DNA of 64,000 nt, taken from the NCBI GenBank assembly GCA_001316125.1, contig BBCS01000002.1, positions 310,001-374,000 of the forward strand, read 5' to 3'. Numbering within the stretch: position 1 is the stretch's first letter; every line of letters starts with the position of its first letter. Source of the DNA: Vulcanisaeta distributa JCM 11213 (lineage in GTDB: Archaea; Thermoproteota; Thermoprotei; Thermoproteales; Thermocladiaceae). The translations under genes and the position numbers were made by a program. Below the pieces are notes generated by a model. That model saw only the letters and a program-made list of their open reading frames with translations, made no database searches and was not told the DNA's origin. Below, in pieces: positions 50,253 through 61,684 of the stretch.

Positions 50253-53170
50253 ATGACCAAAGAATTAATACTAATAATTATACCACTAATCGTGATATTT
50301 ACGATAACGGCACCACCAACATATGCGCTCGCCATCGGCAATTACACGACATTATTAAATGCCACCACCAACCTCATTAAGTCACCATACTTAACCTTTA
50401 GCAACACCATTGGATACCCAGCCTACACAACTAATTACTACAACGGTATAAATGCATTTCAGTTAATCTATCCTTCCTCATACTCCTACGGTGGTATTGC
50501 ATGGCCCATAACATATAATGGAGGTATAATCAAGATCTCAGTGGTTGGCATATTCTCCTTCTTCCACGTGGCCCCCCCTGCCGATGGCTTTACGATAATC
50601 CTATTCCCAAGTAATGGTAGCGGTATTAATTACGCCAATGGCTCAATACCTCTCTTCTTCGCATCGTCATCGACCGGTGTTGGGGGGGTAATCTCCAATT
50701 ACCGTACTCATCAACCCCCCCGTATATGGCTGTACAATGGGACCCATTCTATGGCGTTGGTGATCAAATAAACCTCTATATCGTTGAGCCAATGAATGAA
50801 TTAATCGCTAATCCAGGCGGTATCGGGTGCGGTATAGGCAGTGTGCTACCTGGTGAATTGGTGAACTTCACCATAGTCTATATACCGCAATTAAACAAGT
50901 TGGCGATATACTTAATCAATGAGGCGACGGGTACTAGTTGCAATGCATTAGTTTCATTGTCAGATTATAACTTCACTGCGCCTAAACCTGGTAATTACTG
51001 GTTAATGATCGAGGCAGACTCTGGGAGTACTATGCAAATTGGGCTGTGGTGTTTGTGAACTACGGCTACTTAAGTCCTCAATCAATCCTTGGTAACTTAA
51101 GCATTAATGTATTCAATGCTCTCACGAAAAACCCACTTGCCAATGCCACCGTAGTAATACCGAGCATTAATAAGTCCTGCACAACAAACGCGCTTGGATC
51201 ATGTACGTTGACGAATTTAGAGCCGGGACATTACGTGGTCATGCTCGAGGCGGAGGGTTTTGAGAATGTGACTGAGTACACCGATGTGACTCCCGGCATT
51301 AATAATGTCACTGCGTGGTTAATACCGTCGTTAGTAACGCCAAGTATTGGCTTTAGCTTCATTGGATATTCGAGTTCATACATATCATGGCTTAAGGGTG
51401 ATGTTTCTGGGATGTCGTCAATATTCAGTAATGGCTTTGCGCCAATAGGTATTGGCGTGTATGGCGTTGGTTATGTAAACGGCAATTACGTCGGTTATGA
51501 GTATAAGTATGACTATGTGGTTGCCACAATAGTCATTACAAAACCTCTAAACTTTACCACGTGGAATGCGGGGGGGTTCTACCAGTGCCGCAGGACCAGG
51601 CCGTGATAGACCTACAACTGAACTTTTACTTAGTGATTAAGTTAGCTAATGGGCAATACCAGTACTACTGGCTCCAGAATGTTATTGGCATTCACTATCC
51701 AGGGGGGGAGGTCCTAATAGGCCCTCCTGGTGCGTTTAATAATACTACTCCAGGGGGGGCATCCTTTGAATACACAACATTAAAATTAAGTAGTGCATCA
51801 CCAGCCGTACTGGGTTTCATTAGTACATACCCATTCATTGCATCAGATATCGCGAAGCTATGCGAAGTGACGCCAACCTACGTTACGGTGTGCTTCGGGT
51901 ACAATATCGGCAATGGTACTGTGTGGTATAGCAACATGACCCTATACCCATATACAACGATTAGTAACGCCTATTTCGAGGTTGCGCCGCACGGCGCTGG
52001 CGCAACGCCGCAGCTTGACTTAGCCTTCGTATTAACGGGCGGTTATAGCCCAGGTCAGGTATATGGTAAGCTATTAAGTGGAGAAATCATAACAAACGTA
52101 TTGATAAGATTGGTAAACGGTACCTGGATTGTGCCGCAGGATGTCTGGAATGTAGGTACCGGCACTGCGGAGGAGGCTCAGGCTATCGACAACGCCTCAG
52201 GCCTTGAGTCCGTACTTACGCCGGGCATTATGAAGAATCTAACAATGCTTTGGTCACTACCCCTTGAGGTTAATGTGACCGTGATTAACCCAAGCCACGT
52301 GCCTATTGGCTTAATTAATGGAACATACCTGGGTGGATTGGTAATTGGTAATTACGGGCTGTATCCATTGAACTCCACCGTTGCTTGTAGGCCATTGGTG
52401 AGCATTAATGGTTATTATGAGTACGTACCATGGCTGAATTACACAGGTGGTTACGTAATACTAGGTCCGTCAACCATAACGGTTATTTGTAACTTGACCA
52501 ATGAGTACTACAACGTTACAGTCTCACTTCCAATAAGGAGGTTCATATACTGGATCAAAGTTAACTCAACATTCACATACATACCACCTACCTCGATTTC
52601 TAACGGCACAGTCATATTCTCATCACCATACACGATATATGTTAATGGAGCGCCCATAACCACGCCGTACATAAACCTGACCATTAACTCACCATTAAGT
52701 GTATTTGTGGTTTATAGGAATGTGTCGTACATCGTTAACTTCATAACCCCCCCACAGGGAGTGGTAATACCAAGCAAGTGGTCCTGGCTAACTCCACAAT
52801 AGTCGTTTCAGGACCTGTTATTAGGACTGCCAATTACACAGCCTATCCAGTGATTGAGCATGTAACTGTTAATTCCCCAATGAATATAACGGTTAATTAC
52901 TACGTAAATTCCACAGTAACCGTCAAAGACATGCTTGATCTGCCGGCGCCGGGAATTAAGGTTACACTTACATGTGGTACTAAATCAATAAGTACTTACA
53001 CAAACATGCTCGGTACCGCCCAGCTTCTACTTAATAATGTACCAACGGTTATGTGCAACGTTGAGTATGCAAGACCGGTAATTGGTTATTATGGTATCAT
53101 AATCATAGTAGTGATTGTAATAATAGCACTTGCGTTCATCATATTACGCCTAAGATATCATTCAATTTAG
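50253..53170 (+). CDS. Large secreted thermopsin-like protein with lectin-like and CNA-B-like domains
   Basis: Exoprotein of about 970 residues. In order: signal helix (residues 1-25), an L-type-lectin-like beta domain (P-Y-M-A-V-Q-W-D-P-F and A-D-G-F-T-I-I-L), and a short regulatory beta domain (N-A-L-T-K-N-P-L-A-N-A-T-V-V then G-S-C-T-L-T-N-L-E-P-G-H-Y). A thermopsin core follows (G-I-G-V-Y-G, I-D-L-Q-L-N-F-Y-L-V-I-K-L, Y-Y-W-L-Q-N-V). Beta repeats and a C-terminal membrane anchor end R-L-R-Y-H-S-I. Frameshifts near 50688 and 51576 (G7 where 5 expected), near 51050 and near 52782. Many sequons. Probably a surface-bound protease or binding protein for glycosylated substrates. Confidence 0.68.
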
Positions 53171-53669
53171 CCCTGAGTGAATTATCATTCTCGTAAAAAC
53201 TCGTGTAAACGCTATCAAACTTATCATTAATGAATACCTTGTTATTCCTAACGGATATTTCCAGGGACCCTATTTTAACGTCACCAGCTTTACTTATCTT
53301 CGGCATTAAGTCTTCATAAAACCTCCTGAGTATGTTAAGTAATGGTAGAATCACGGCCTCATTCTCCCTACGTGCTAGGTATTGTGACGGGTTATAAATG
53401 GGTAATGCTAAGACCTCAAGAATCCTAATGCTCCTCCTGGTCTCCACCCTACTCTCAACCTCATTAATTAGCGCCAGTAAGTCATTATAACCCTCCCTCA
53501 TTAAATTCAGCACCTCATTAAATGGTAGTGGCTTGATTTGAGGTTCAATTGAATCGGCGTGCTCCTTAATCATTAGTACTCTATTGTATTTGAATTCAAC
53601 ATTAGCTATTAAGTAGGCATCAATCCAGATGTTGCGATCAATTCCATAAAAAGGTATCCTAATCCCCAT
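53139..53669 (-). CDS. Protein of unknown function next to the mannosidase
   Basis: 176 residues, not recognised. Start M-G-I-R-I-P-F-Y-G-I-D-R-N-I-W-I-D-A; a helical middle (V-L-N-L-M-R-E-G-Y-N-D-L-L-A-L-I-N-E-V) and a mixed end. No signal peptide, so cytoplasmic. Its 3' end overlaps the end of the convergent thermopsin-like gene by 32 bases. It lies downstream of the GH38 gene on the same strand (44-base gap), so it may be co-transcribed. The frame is intact, without 7-base runs. Confidence 0.55.
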   Translation of the reverse strand: MGIRIPFYGIDRNIWIDAYLIANVEFKYNRVLMIKEHADSIEPQIKPLPFNEVLNLMREGYNDLLALINEVESRVETRRSIRILEVLALPIYNPSQYLARRENEAVILPLLNILRRFYEDLMPKISKAGDVKIGSLEISVRNNKVFINDKFDSVYTSFYENDNSLRAKLNDILGVI

Positions 53670-53713
53670 TTAGGTGCTCAATTTTGCATTAAGCATAACT
53701 AATTAAGGCTAAC

Positions 53714-56692
53714 TCACAGTGTCCAATTACGTAAAGCAATGGTCTTAATCTCAAATGGGCTAAGCTGTATGGCGCTAAGGTCTACCTTACCCACACCCCT
53801 CTCCAGTAAGTCCGTTTCCTCAGCATTACTAAAGCGACCAGCAATCCTTATGCCAACGATGGTGTGCTTACCATATGGTTCCCAAAGCCTCATTATTAAT
53901 GAACTATCATCCTCACCAAGCTTCACGCTCTCCATAAGAACAGAGTCCGTACTTATCTCGAGGAATTTCATTTCGCCTGCATAACCATTAACTGGCCTAA
54001 GTGGTGTATTATATGCCTGGGCCACCTTAGGAACCCTTGCACTGACCCAGTCACCGATGTGTGGATAAATTGCGTATTCAACGGTGACATTACCGTAATC
54101 CAGGAATGGGTTGGGGGGGAACATGGGGCTTCTCCATAGCGTCAATCCAATGACATTATCCCTAGCACCATAGCCCTGCACACCCCCCCTATTCAATATG
54201 GCCACGCCATAATCATCATCACTCAAATCACCCCCCCACCTCCATGCAGGCACTTCAAACTTAGCGGCTTCCCACGAATTACCCGGCCTATTTGGTCTCT
54301 CGATTACTCCATAAGGTATTTCATAAACCGCATGAAGTCCCTTAATACCCAGCCTAAACTCATTCTTAACCACAACGAACCTCTCACGCCAATTAGCCTT
54401 AACCACAAACTCCACAACCCTGGAATTAGCCTTAACATAAATCCACTGGGTTATCTCAGAATCATTAAATACGTACCTAAGCATTAACGAACCCCCTCAA
54501 TGGACCCTCTCAACCACCATCACTTGGTTAGGCCTCAAAACCCTGCAATTCCTTCTATACCAACCCTCAAGATTCCACCCACTCCAGGGTATAGCTATGT
54601 CCTCGCAGACCATTAAATAGCCGTCCTCAACGGCCCACCTCCCAACCTCCTTATCGTAGATCCTCAACGAACCATCAAACATAACCCTAACCACGGAATT
54701 CTCAATGTAGTTATCACCAGCAACCACATCACCTGAGGAGACACCATCACCAATTTCGAAGGGCCTCCTACCAATACCGGGTACGGTGACCTGAACCAGG
54801 TAACCATCATTAACCCTCTGCATTGGTAATCCCTTAAGTGGCTTATCAAGCTTAATTACCTCAGTCCTATCCCAGGGTAGGGAATTATATATCGTGATCC
54901 AATCATCATTATTATCAACGGACCTTCTCAGGACATCCATCAACTCTTTATTAACGGTCTCTCTATCCTTAACGAGCCTTCCAACAACATCCTCATACGC
55001 CTGCCTAGTATTCGTCGCCCCCATTGGGTCGTGGTACTCAGCCTCAAGCAATGGGTACCAAAGCTCCTCATAACCCCCCCTCCTGACCCAAGGAATGCAC
55101 TCCATAGTTCAAGTTCTCTAAGATCGACCTCCGTATCCCTAACTAATCTCTTGATCACGGTACCATTACTATAGACACCCCCCCTGTGAGTCTCTAGGTA
55201 TAATTCGCCATGCCATACGGGTAAATCATCACTATGCCTACCCACCAGCTCCACGTAGTCCTCAGGACTGGCAATTATCAACTCGGGCATCCCAGGCATG
55301 TCCCTATAGACTCTGTACCTCTCCATGCTTATCCATGTCGTGCTACCGCCACCATCCGTCCTACCAAAGGGTTGGAATGCAGGTATGTCTGGCTGTGAGT
55401 GGTTCTGAAGCGCCCTCTTAATATCATTCGGGTGAAACTCGCCCCCAGAACTGCTGTGAATTAATCGTCAATATCTTAGTTCCGTCAATCCCCCCTCCCA
55501 CAGGAATATGGAGTATGGTACTTATTCACCGTGCTCCATGAAAGCTTAGCCTCGAAGAAAGCCTTTATGCCTGCCTTCCTTAGTATTTGTGGTAGTGATG
55601 CTGGGAATCCGAAGGTGTCGGGCAACCAACCAATTGTTGCCAATTTACCGAACTTATTAAGTAAGTATTTCTGCCCGTATAGAAACTGCCTCACCAGGGA
55701 CTCACCACCGGGCAAGTTAGCATCACTCTCAACCCACATACCGCCAACTGGGATGATCCACCCCTCCTTAACGGCTTGCCTAAACCTTTCAAATAGCGTT
55801 GGGTCATCCTTCTCGAGCCAATTGAGGAATGCCACGTTAGACCAGGCAAACCTTATTTCAGGGTACATGCTATGCATGGATATCATGTCGCCCACGGTCC
55901 TCCTAATCTTCTGCCTAGTTACGTCGACTGACCAAAGCCAGGCAAGGTCAAGATGCGAATAACACACCGTGTATAGCGCTCCTCTTTTACCCATTAACGA
56001 ACCCAACCCCCCCTCAATCCATCATTAAGAACCTTCAAAGCCTCCTCAGCCTCCATCCCCCCCAATTCCTCGAAGTTGGGTTCACTCAATTCCCCAAGCT
56101 CATCCTCAGTATAGTAGGCATACACACTACCGAGGAAGTCAGGTATCGGCCTAATATACTGGGAGAAATGCTTAAGAAACATGCTGATCTGCCTACCCGA
56201 CACCTTAGTAATCATTATTTTATCCAGGGCATTATTAAGCACGATCAGTAAGGGGGGGTTCCTCAAATCCTCATAAGCCTCCGCCACCTCAGAAACAGCC
56301 AACGCCTTTATCACGAATTCCATGGTCCTAGGCTCATGATAAACCACGTACATGTCCTTATAATTAACAAACCTACCACCGGAATAACCAATGCTTGACA
56401 AACAAAGCCTAACCCTATGATTACCTGGGCTCAATCTAAACAGCCTATTCCCCGTGTACGCAGCGTATATTGAGTCATCAATCTCGAGGGTTGCATCCCC
56501 CCCATCAAAATCAATGAATAGCCAGGCGAATAGGTTGGGCTTAACATTAATGGTTGCCTCATAGCAATCATCACGCTTAACAGCATTTACCTTCTCATAA
56601 TCAACTATGGATGCCGCAGCCAATAGCGCCAACTTAGCCCTTATTGTATTTAAATCCCTATAATTGACATTCCACATTACGGAAACAGCCAA
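53714..56692 (-). CDS. Alpha-mannosidase, GH38
   Basis: Retaining alpha-mannosidase of about 990 residues after repair. N-terminal domain to about 230; the GH38 core with C-Y-S-H-L-D-L-A-W-L-W (zinc His/Asp), W-V-E-S-D-A-N-L-P-G-G-E-S, W-L-P-D-T-F-G-F and P-A-F-Q-P-F-G-R-T-D-G-G-G; L-E-T-H-R-G-V-Y after repair; and C-terminal D-L-S-D-D-D-Y-G-V-A. No signal peptide, so it probably acts on imported or internal mannosides. Frameshifts near 56012, 55515, 55490, 55443, 55095 and 54490. It sits downstream of the scavenging island and divides peptide import from the ABC exporter block. Confidence 0.88.
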
Positions 56693-56731
56693 TACGCGTA
56701 AAAATATGCTTTATCCCATTCCTCACAGGGC

Positions 56732-57244
56732 CTAAATCAAGTACTCTATGAACCTCCTGCTACGCTTATCAAGCCTATTAATATCGGGTATTTGATATAT
56801 GATATCATCAACGTCTATTATCACAACCCTACTACCAACACTGACAATGCTTGACCTACCCCCCCTAGTCCTAACCCTAGTCCTACCCCCCCTATCCGTC
56901 TCCACATCCCAAATAAGTTCATCACCGCTGGTCTCCAGCGAATATATCCTCGTGATGATCGGCATGAAGTAAAACCTATTGAGTATCCTCTCAACAATGG
57001 CCCTCACGTCATCCCTCAACCTCCTCATATCTCTGATGGTAAACGCTATTTTACCGCTTGACTGATTAATAAATAATAGGAAGTTTGGGTTTGTTATTGG
57101 GAATGGTCTCCTAATTATTAAGTTCTTATACACCGTCGACCCAACCTTACACGTCAACACACCTCGTTCCTCATCATAGCTTATTACCGTGACCTCCTCC
57201 TCATTGACTATGTTCAGTTCCCTCAAAAACCTACTTAGCAACAC
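56732..57244 (-). CDS. DUF1854 protein paired with an ABC exporter
   Basis: About 168 residues, resembling DUF1854 (start [13 protein letters not shown]; core I-R-R-P-F-P-I-T-N-P; end V-G-S-R-V-V-I-I-D-V-D-D-I-I-Y-Q-I-P-D). Family members accompany a dedicated ABC exporter, as here: GTG 57244 overlaps the ABC gene end by 14 bases. Role unknown. Two C7 runs (56859, 56886) turn T-D-R-G-R and T-R-G-R into forms with double Gly. Confidence 0.72.
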   Translation of the reverse strand: MLLSRFLRELNIVNEEEVTVISYDEERGVLTCKVGSTVYKNLIIRRPFPITNPNFLLFINQSSGKIAFTIRDMRRLRDDVRAIVERILNRFYFMPIITRIYSLETSGDELIWDVETDRGGRTRVRTRGGRSSIVSVGSRVVIIDVDDIIYQIPDINRLDKRSRRFIEYLI

Positions 57245-59384
57245 CCTCCACCACCTGGGTATCCAGGCCCATCCTTATTTGATTCATGTACATCTCGTAA
57301 TACCTACCCTCCTGCTCATCAACTCATCATGACTTCCAACTTCCATAACCCTGCCATTCTCAAGCACTATTATCCTATCCACCCACTGAAGTGATGTTAA
57401 CCTATGCGTTATTATTATTATCGTGATCAAGCCCTTCAACGAACTCCTAACACTGTTCCAAAAATGCGCCTCGGAAATGCTGTCTATCGATGACGTGGCC
57501 TCATCAAGAATTAATAACCTAGCTCCCTAATCAACGCCCTAGCCAGTGCTATCAACTGTCTCTGCCCAGTTGAGACCCTACTACCCCTCCTCTCGCCAAT
57601 GTTTGTATCATACACAAGGGGGGGCAAAGTCATTATGAAGTCATGAGCCACTGGCAATGGCGGCAGCCACAACCTCCTCAGGACTTGCATTTAACCTGCC
57701 ATACCTAATGTTGTCCGCCACCGTCCCGTAGAAAATCACAGGATCCGCAGCCACATAACCAATCTGAGACCTGTAATAGCCCAGGTCTAGCTTCTTCAGG
57801 TCAATGCCGTCAATCATTATCCTACCCTTATCCGGGTCATAAAACCTAAGCAGTAATTTTATCAGTGTTGACTTACCTGACCCGGACCTACCGGCTATGG
57901 CCACGGTCTCGCCAGGCCTTATGTGAATACTAACACCCTTAATCACTGGGTTTAGTGGGTCATAACCAAAGTACACATTATCAAATACAATCTCGCCCTT
58001 GATTAGGTGCTTAACGGCGTCCCTATCCTGAACTATGTCGGGCTCATTATTGATTAACTCAAGTATCCTCTCCGCAGACGTGAATGACTGCTGCATGAAT
58101 GGTATTATATTCATTAGGTTTTGTACAGGTTGGTAAAACATGCCCGCGTATGATATGAAGGCTACGAGGGTTCCAAGGGGGGGCATCACGCCATTAATCA
58201 CTTGGTAGCCACCGACATACCAGATGATTAATGTGGTCAGTGATATTACGAAGCCGAGTATTGGGAACCAGGATAGGTTCGTCTTAACAATACCCATCTG
58301 GCATCGAAGTACTCACCCATTAACCTCCTCAGCCTATCCTCCTCATAACCCTCGTTGGAGTACGCCTTCACGACCTCCCAGGCAGGTATTGTATCGGTAA
58401 GCAGTGAAATTATGTCTGCGGATCTACGCCAAGCCCTATGATAGACGTACCTAGATATCCTCCTATAAAGTAGTGTGCCCAACACAATTACTGGTATTGG
58501 TATTAATGCATAGAGCCCGAGGCTCATGTCCATGCTAAACATTACGACGCCGGCGCCGATTATCATGGCCGCGTTGGCGATGACCGTGGGTATACCCCCC
58601 CAAATGAGAAACCACTGGGTATTACCAACGTCCGTGGTGATCCTAGACAGTATCCTGCCTGATTGGAACCTGTCCATGAATCTTAGGGATTGGTTGAAAA
58701 TGAACTCGTAAATGCTGACCCTAATCTCATTACTTAACCTCTGACCTAGGTAATTAAGTAGGTAGTTCTGCCCCCCCACGGATAGTATGACTGAGGAGGC
58801 GTAGGCCCCGGTTAATGCCATTATTATTACCTGGAATATCCCCCCAAATCCCTGGATCCCTTAACCAACAACACATTATTAATTAAGATCTTCAGTAGGT
58901 ATGGCGGTACCAACGCAATGCCGGTAACGGCAAGCGTGAGTATTACGCCAAGGGCAATCCTAAACCTATAGGGCTTAATAATATCAAGCAACCACTTAAT
59001 CACCCTTGACCTATACCTACCATCGATGTTACCGCCATTAACATAGTTAATGACCTTGTTATTATTAACGTCACTACTCACACCACTAATCAATGATGAT
59101 AAAATCCCAATGAACACATTCATCTCCTCCTTATGCCTATTCGTGAAATTAACCAGAGTCACATCACTACCATTGTACCTAGCCACAATCCAATTAATTC
59201 CAAAGCCCTCAACAAGCCTAACATCACTTAAATCCTTAATTAGGTACGTACTTTTAAAACCACCGTACTCAACGACGACCCTATCCCTAAATAACAAGAC
59301 CTTAACCTCACCAAACCTCCCATCAGGGAGTAGGTCAGCCTTAAATTCTCTCAGTGGGGGGGTATCAGGATTTTTATCATTCAT
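57231..59384 (-). CDS. ABC exporter (membrane domain plus ATPase) with N-terminal extra domain
   Basis: About 715 residues after repair. The first 130 residues are a soluble beta-rich domain ([15 protein letters not shown]), then six helices, then the ATPase: Walker [10 protein letters not shown], signature V-S-T-G-Q-R-Q in place of L-S-G-G-Q, Walker [14 protein letters not shown]-loop T-H-R. Frameshifts: C6 (58840-58845) should be 4 ([12 protein letters not shown]), near 58305, near 57640, near 57527 and near 57318. The repaired end is Q-V-V-E-G-V-A-K with stop at 57231. It forms a half-transporter dimer; cargo unknown. Confidence 0.82.
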
Positions 59385-59485
59385 GTCTTTAACCCTAGGA
59401 AACCACGCTTAATTTAAAAAGGTATTGCAGTGATCATGGTTAAAGATTGGATTACCTTTATAAGTTAAGTAACTGAAGTAGAAAC

Positions 59486-60169
59486 ATGCCAAATTTCAGG
59501 ATAATGGGTAACGACATACAGCACCTATACGTCGAGTTGGGCCCTCGCGAGAAGATCTACGCCGAGGGCGGTCACCTCATTTGGAAGTCCTCAAGCGTAA
59601 ACATAAAGGCAACAACAGGTGGAGGCCTACTGGCTGGGTTGAAAAGAGCAATAACTGGGGGGGCAAGCTTCTTCGTGCTAGAGCTTGAGGGCCCAGGCGT
59701 CGTAGATATCGCCGGCTTCGCGCCAGGTAAGATTGTGAGGATTGACCTGAACGGTAATGGCATCATGGTGGAACACAGGGCTTTCCTAGCCATGGAGCCC
59801 ACGGTCAACTACGACGTCAAGCTCGTGGGATTAGGCTTTGGTTGGCTCGGTGGCGAGGGCTTGCTAATGGCTAGGCTTCATGGTTATGGAGGCGTATTCC
59901 TACACGCCATCGGCGACTCACTAATGCTGGAGCTCGGGCCTGGCGATAGTATCGACGTTGAGGCTGGTCACGTGCTTGCCTTTGATGAGGGTATGAGGGT
60001 TGGCATTAGGCGCGTTGGCGGCTTAAGGACAATGCTCTTCGGTGAGGAGGGGCTGTGGCTAGCCCATGTTGAGGGGGGGCCCGGCAGGGTCTGGCTTAGG
60101 ACCTTGAGTAGGCAGCAGATGATCATGGGCCTAATGCCGGAACTGGCCGATGTGGTGAGGTCGTCTTAG
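59486..60169 (+). CDS. AIM24 family protein
   Basis: AIM24/TIGR00266-type beta-rich protein of about 227 residues: D-I-Q-H-L-Y-V-E-L-G-P at the start, Y-A-E-G-G-H-L-I-W near residue 25, L-E-L-G-P-G-D-S-I-D-V-E-A-G-H-V-L-A-F, and V-E-G-P-G-R-V-W-L-R-T at the end (written G-G-P-G because of G7 at 60073-60079). The function is unknown in prokaryotes. The start lies about 28 bases after a TATA-like ctttataag. The frame is intact. Confidence 0.82.
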   Translation: MPNFRIMGNDIQHLYVELGPREKIYAEGGHLIWKSSSVNIKATTGGGLLAGLKRAITGGASFFVLELEGPGVVDIAGFAPGKIVRIDLNGNGIMVEHRAFLAMEPTVNYDVKLVGLGFGWLGGEGLLMARLHGYGGVFLHAIGDSLMLELGPGDSIDVEAGHVLAFDEGMRVGIRRVGGLRTMLFGEEGLWLAHVEGGPGRVWLRTLSRQQMIMGLMPELADVVRSS

Positions 60170-60179
60170 GAGCATTGAG

Positions 60180-60833
60180 TTAAACGCTCTTTACGATCTC
60201 CTTAATCACGTCGCTTGGTTCAATACCTATTGACTTCTTACTTGCCATCGCCCTGAGGACCCAGTAATAGGCCGGTAGTTGAGGCAGTATGGTTATTACA
60301 TTATCTGTATTCACATCCCTAACCCAGGGCTCGCTGGGTAACTCACTAAGTCTTAACTCATAGTCGTAAACGTTGAGGAATACGTTCATGGAAAGAAGCT
60401 CATCAGGCGCCATATGAGCCACGTTACTAAGCCCATGAGCCTGACCTCGGCGATATTAAGCCCATACCTACCAACCTCCTCGAGGAAGGTTAACACGCCA
60501 TTAATATTACCCAACCTAATTATCACATCACAAGCCACTTATCAAGCTCATCAAAAACAAGTACTACGTACTATCCTAACAGCCCCCCCTCTCCCCCCCA
60601 AAATTTCACGTAAATCGCCATGACGTCACCCCCCAACCTCGCCAAGCGCCCTGGCCAGCTCATAAGTAATGTCGACTTACCACAGCCCAATGGTCCATAG
60701 ACAAGCCTCCCAACCTCCAACTCCCTGTCCCTAAAGGCTATTGGGAATCCAACGGCGCCGCCGAAGTACGCACCGTAGCCCTAACAATCCTAGCCGATTC
60801 ACCAATGTTGATACCAGTTAATGGATTAACCAC
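60180..60833 (-). CDS. P-loop (AAA-like) ATPase, heavily frameshifted
   Basis: Fragments of one ATPase of about 215 residues. In order on the minus strand: I-N-I-G-E-S-A-R-I-V-R near the start, Walker A G-P-L-G-C-G-K-S-T (around 60690), Walker B L-V-F-D-E-L-D-K-W (around 60550), and a conserved C-terminal part from V-A-H-M-A-P-D-E-L-L to E-I-V-K-S-V. At least five shifts occur in about 450 bases, including C7 (60583-60589), C7 (60593-60599) and C6 (60629-60634). It is either the worst-hit region or a real pseudogene. GTG 60833 is a tentative start. Role unknown. Confidence 0.5.
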
Positions 60834-60888
60834 AGGTAATTACAACGCCACAGTTTAATAACACTTAATTTAATCATGACAATAGGAG

Positions 60889-61308
60889 ATGCAAGACCTA
60901 ACCAAATTCCCCCTGGCAGGAATTCAACATTGAATTCGCAATACTCTTCGGATCAAGGCAGGTGGAAGGATTGCTAAGGGTGACTGGGACATCGCTGTCT
61001 GGTTCAACGATATTAATGAGTACGCAGACCTATTGGCATCACTGGCCAGGTTCCTGGGTGTTAAGGAGGACCTCGTGGACTTGGTACCACTTAATTATAG
61101 GCTGCCCTGCCAATTAATAATTGAGATACTCCGCCACAGGCCAATATATGTTAGGGACATCGAGAAGTACCTGGACATTAGGTTTAGGCTTCAGAATCCA
61201 TGCATTGACTTCTTCATAAGCATGAGGGTACTCGGCCTCGGTGAGCCGCCATGGCGTTATAGGCAGGTTACTAAGGATAATAGAGGAGAGGGAGGCACTA
61301 CTCAATAG
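60889..61308 (+). CDS. mntA: MNT-type nucleotidyltransferase antitoxin
   Basis: Minimal nucleotidyltransferase of about 140 residues. After repair it reads F-A-I-L-F-G-S-R-A-G-G-R-I-A-K-G-D-W-D-I-A-V-W-F, the G-S-R and D-x-D signature. C5 near 60912 (should be 4) and a missing G near 60958 hide this in the raw frame. It overlaps the following HEPN gene on the same strand. In MntA-HepT systems the MNT protein adds AMP to a Tyr of the HEPN toxin and blocks it. TATA-like acttaattta (around 60862) lies about 25 bases upstream. Confidence 0.75.
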
Positions 61309-61650
61309 GTACTCACCTGATGAGTTAGGCGATGTCAAGGCATACTACTCAGCCATATACCTATTACAGACCCAGGCCCAGGCGCTAATTGATCTAGTCC
61401 AAAGGACGGCTATGCTAATGGGTATGGAGGTCAGCGGCTACGTGGATGCTGGCGAGAAGTTAAGCATACTAGGTGTCATAAGCCTGAGGACCTGAGACTC
61501 TATAAGTCCGTAGTGGCCTTTAGGAACATAGTTATTCACCAATACGCGATAGTCGATCTCGAGGTCATTAGGAGAATCATAGCAAATAAGGAGTATAGGA
61601 AGGTTACGGAACTCGCCAGAAAGATAGCCAGCAGGGTCAACGACCCATAA
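61241..61650 (+). CDS. hepT: HEPN toxin of the HepT (DUF86) type
   Basis: About 136 residues. Y-Y-S-A-I-Y-L-L-Q-T-Q-A-Q-A-L is the helical core. A frameshift near 61482 (A run one short) hides the diagnostic part, which reads K-P-E-D-L-R-L-Y-K-S-V-V-A-F-R-N-I-V-I-H-Q-Y. R-N-I-V-I-H-Q-Y is the R-x4-H-x-Y motif: Arg and His for RNA cleavage, Tyr as the AMP acceptor. The GTG start at 61241 overlaps the antitoxin gene. It is probably an RNase toxin kept silent by the MNT partner. Confidence 0.78.
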
Positions 61651-61684
61651 AACTATTAAACAAGAAGGAAACAACCAACGCGGT

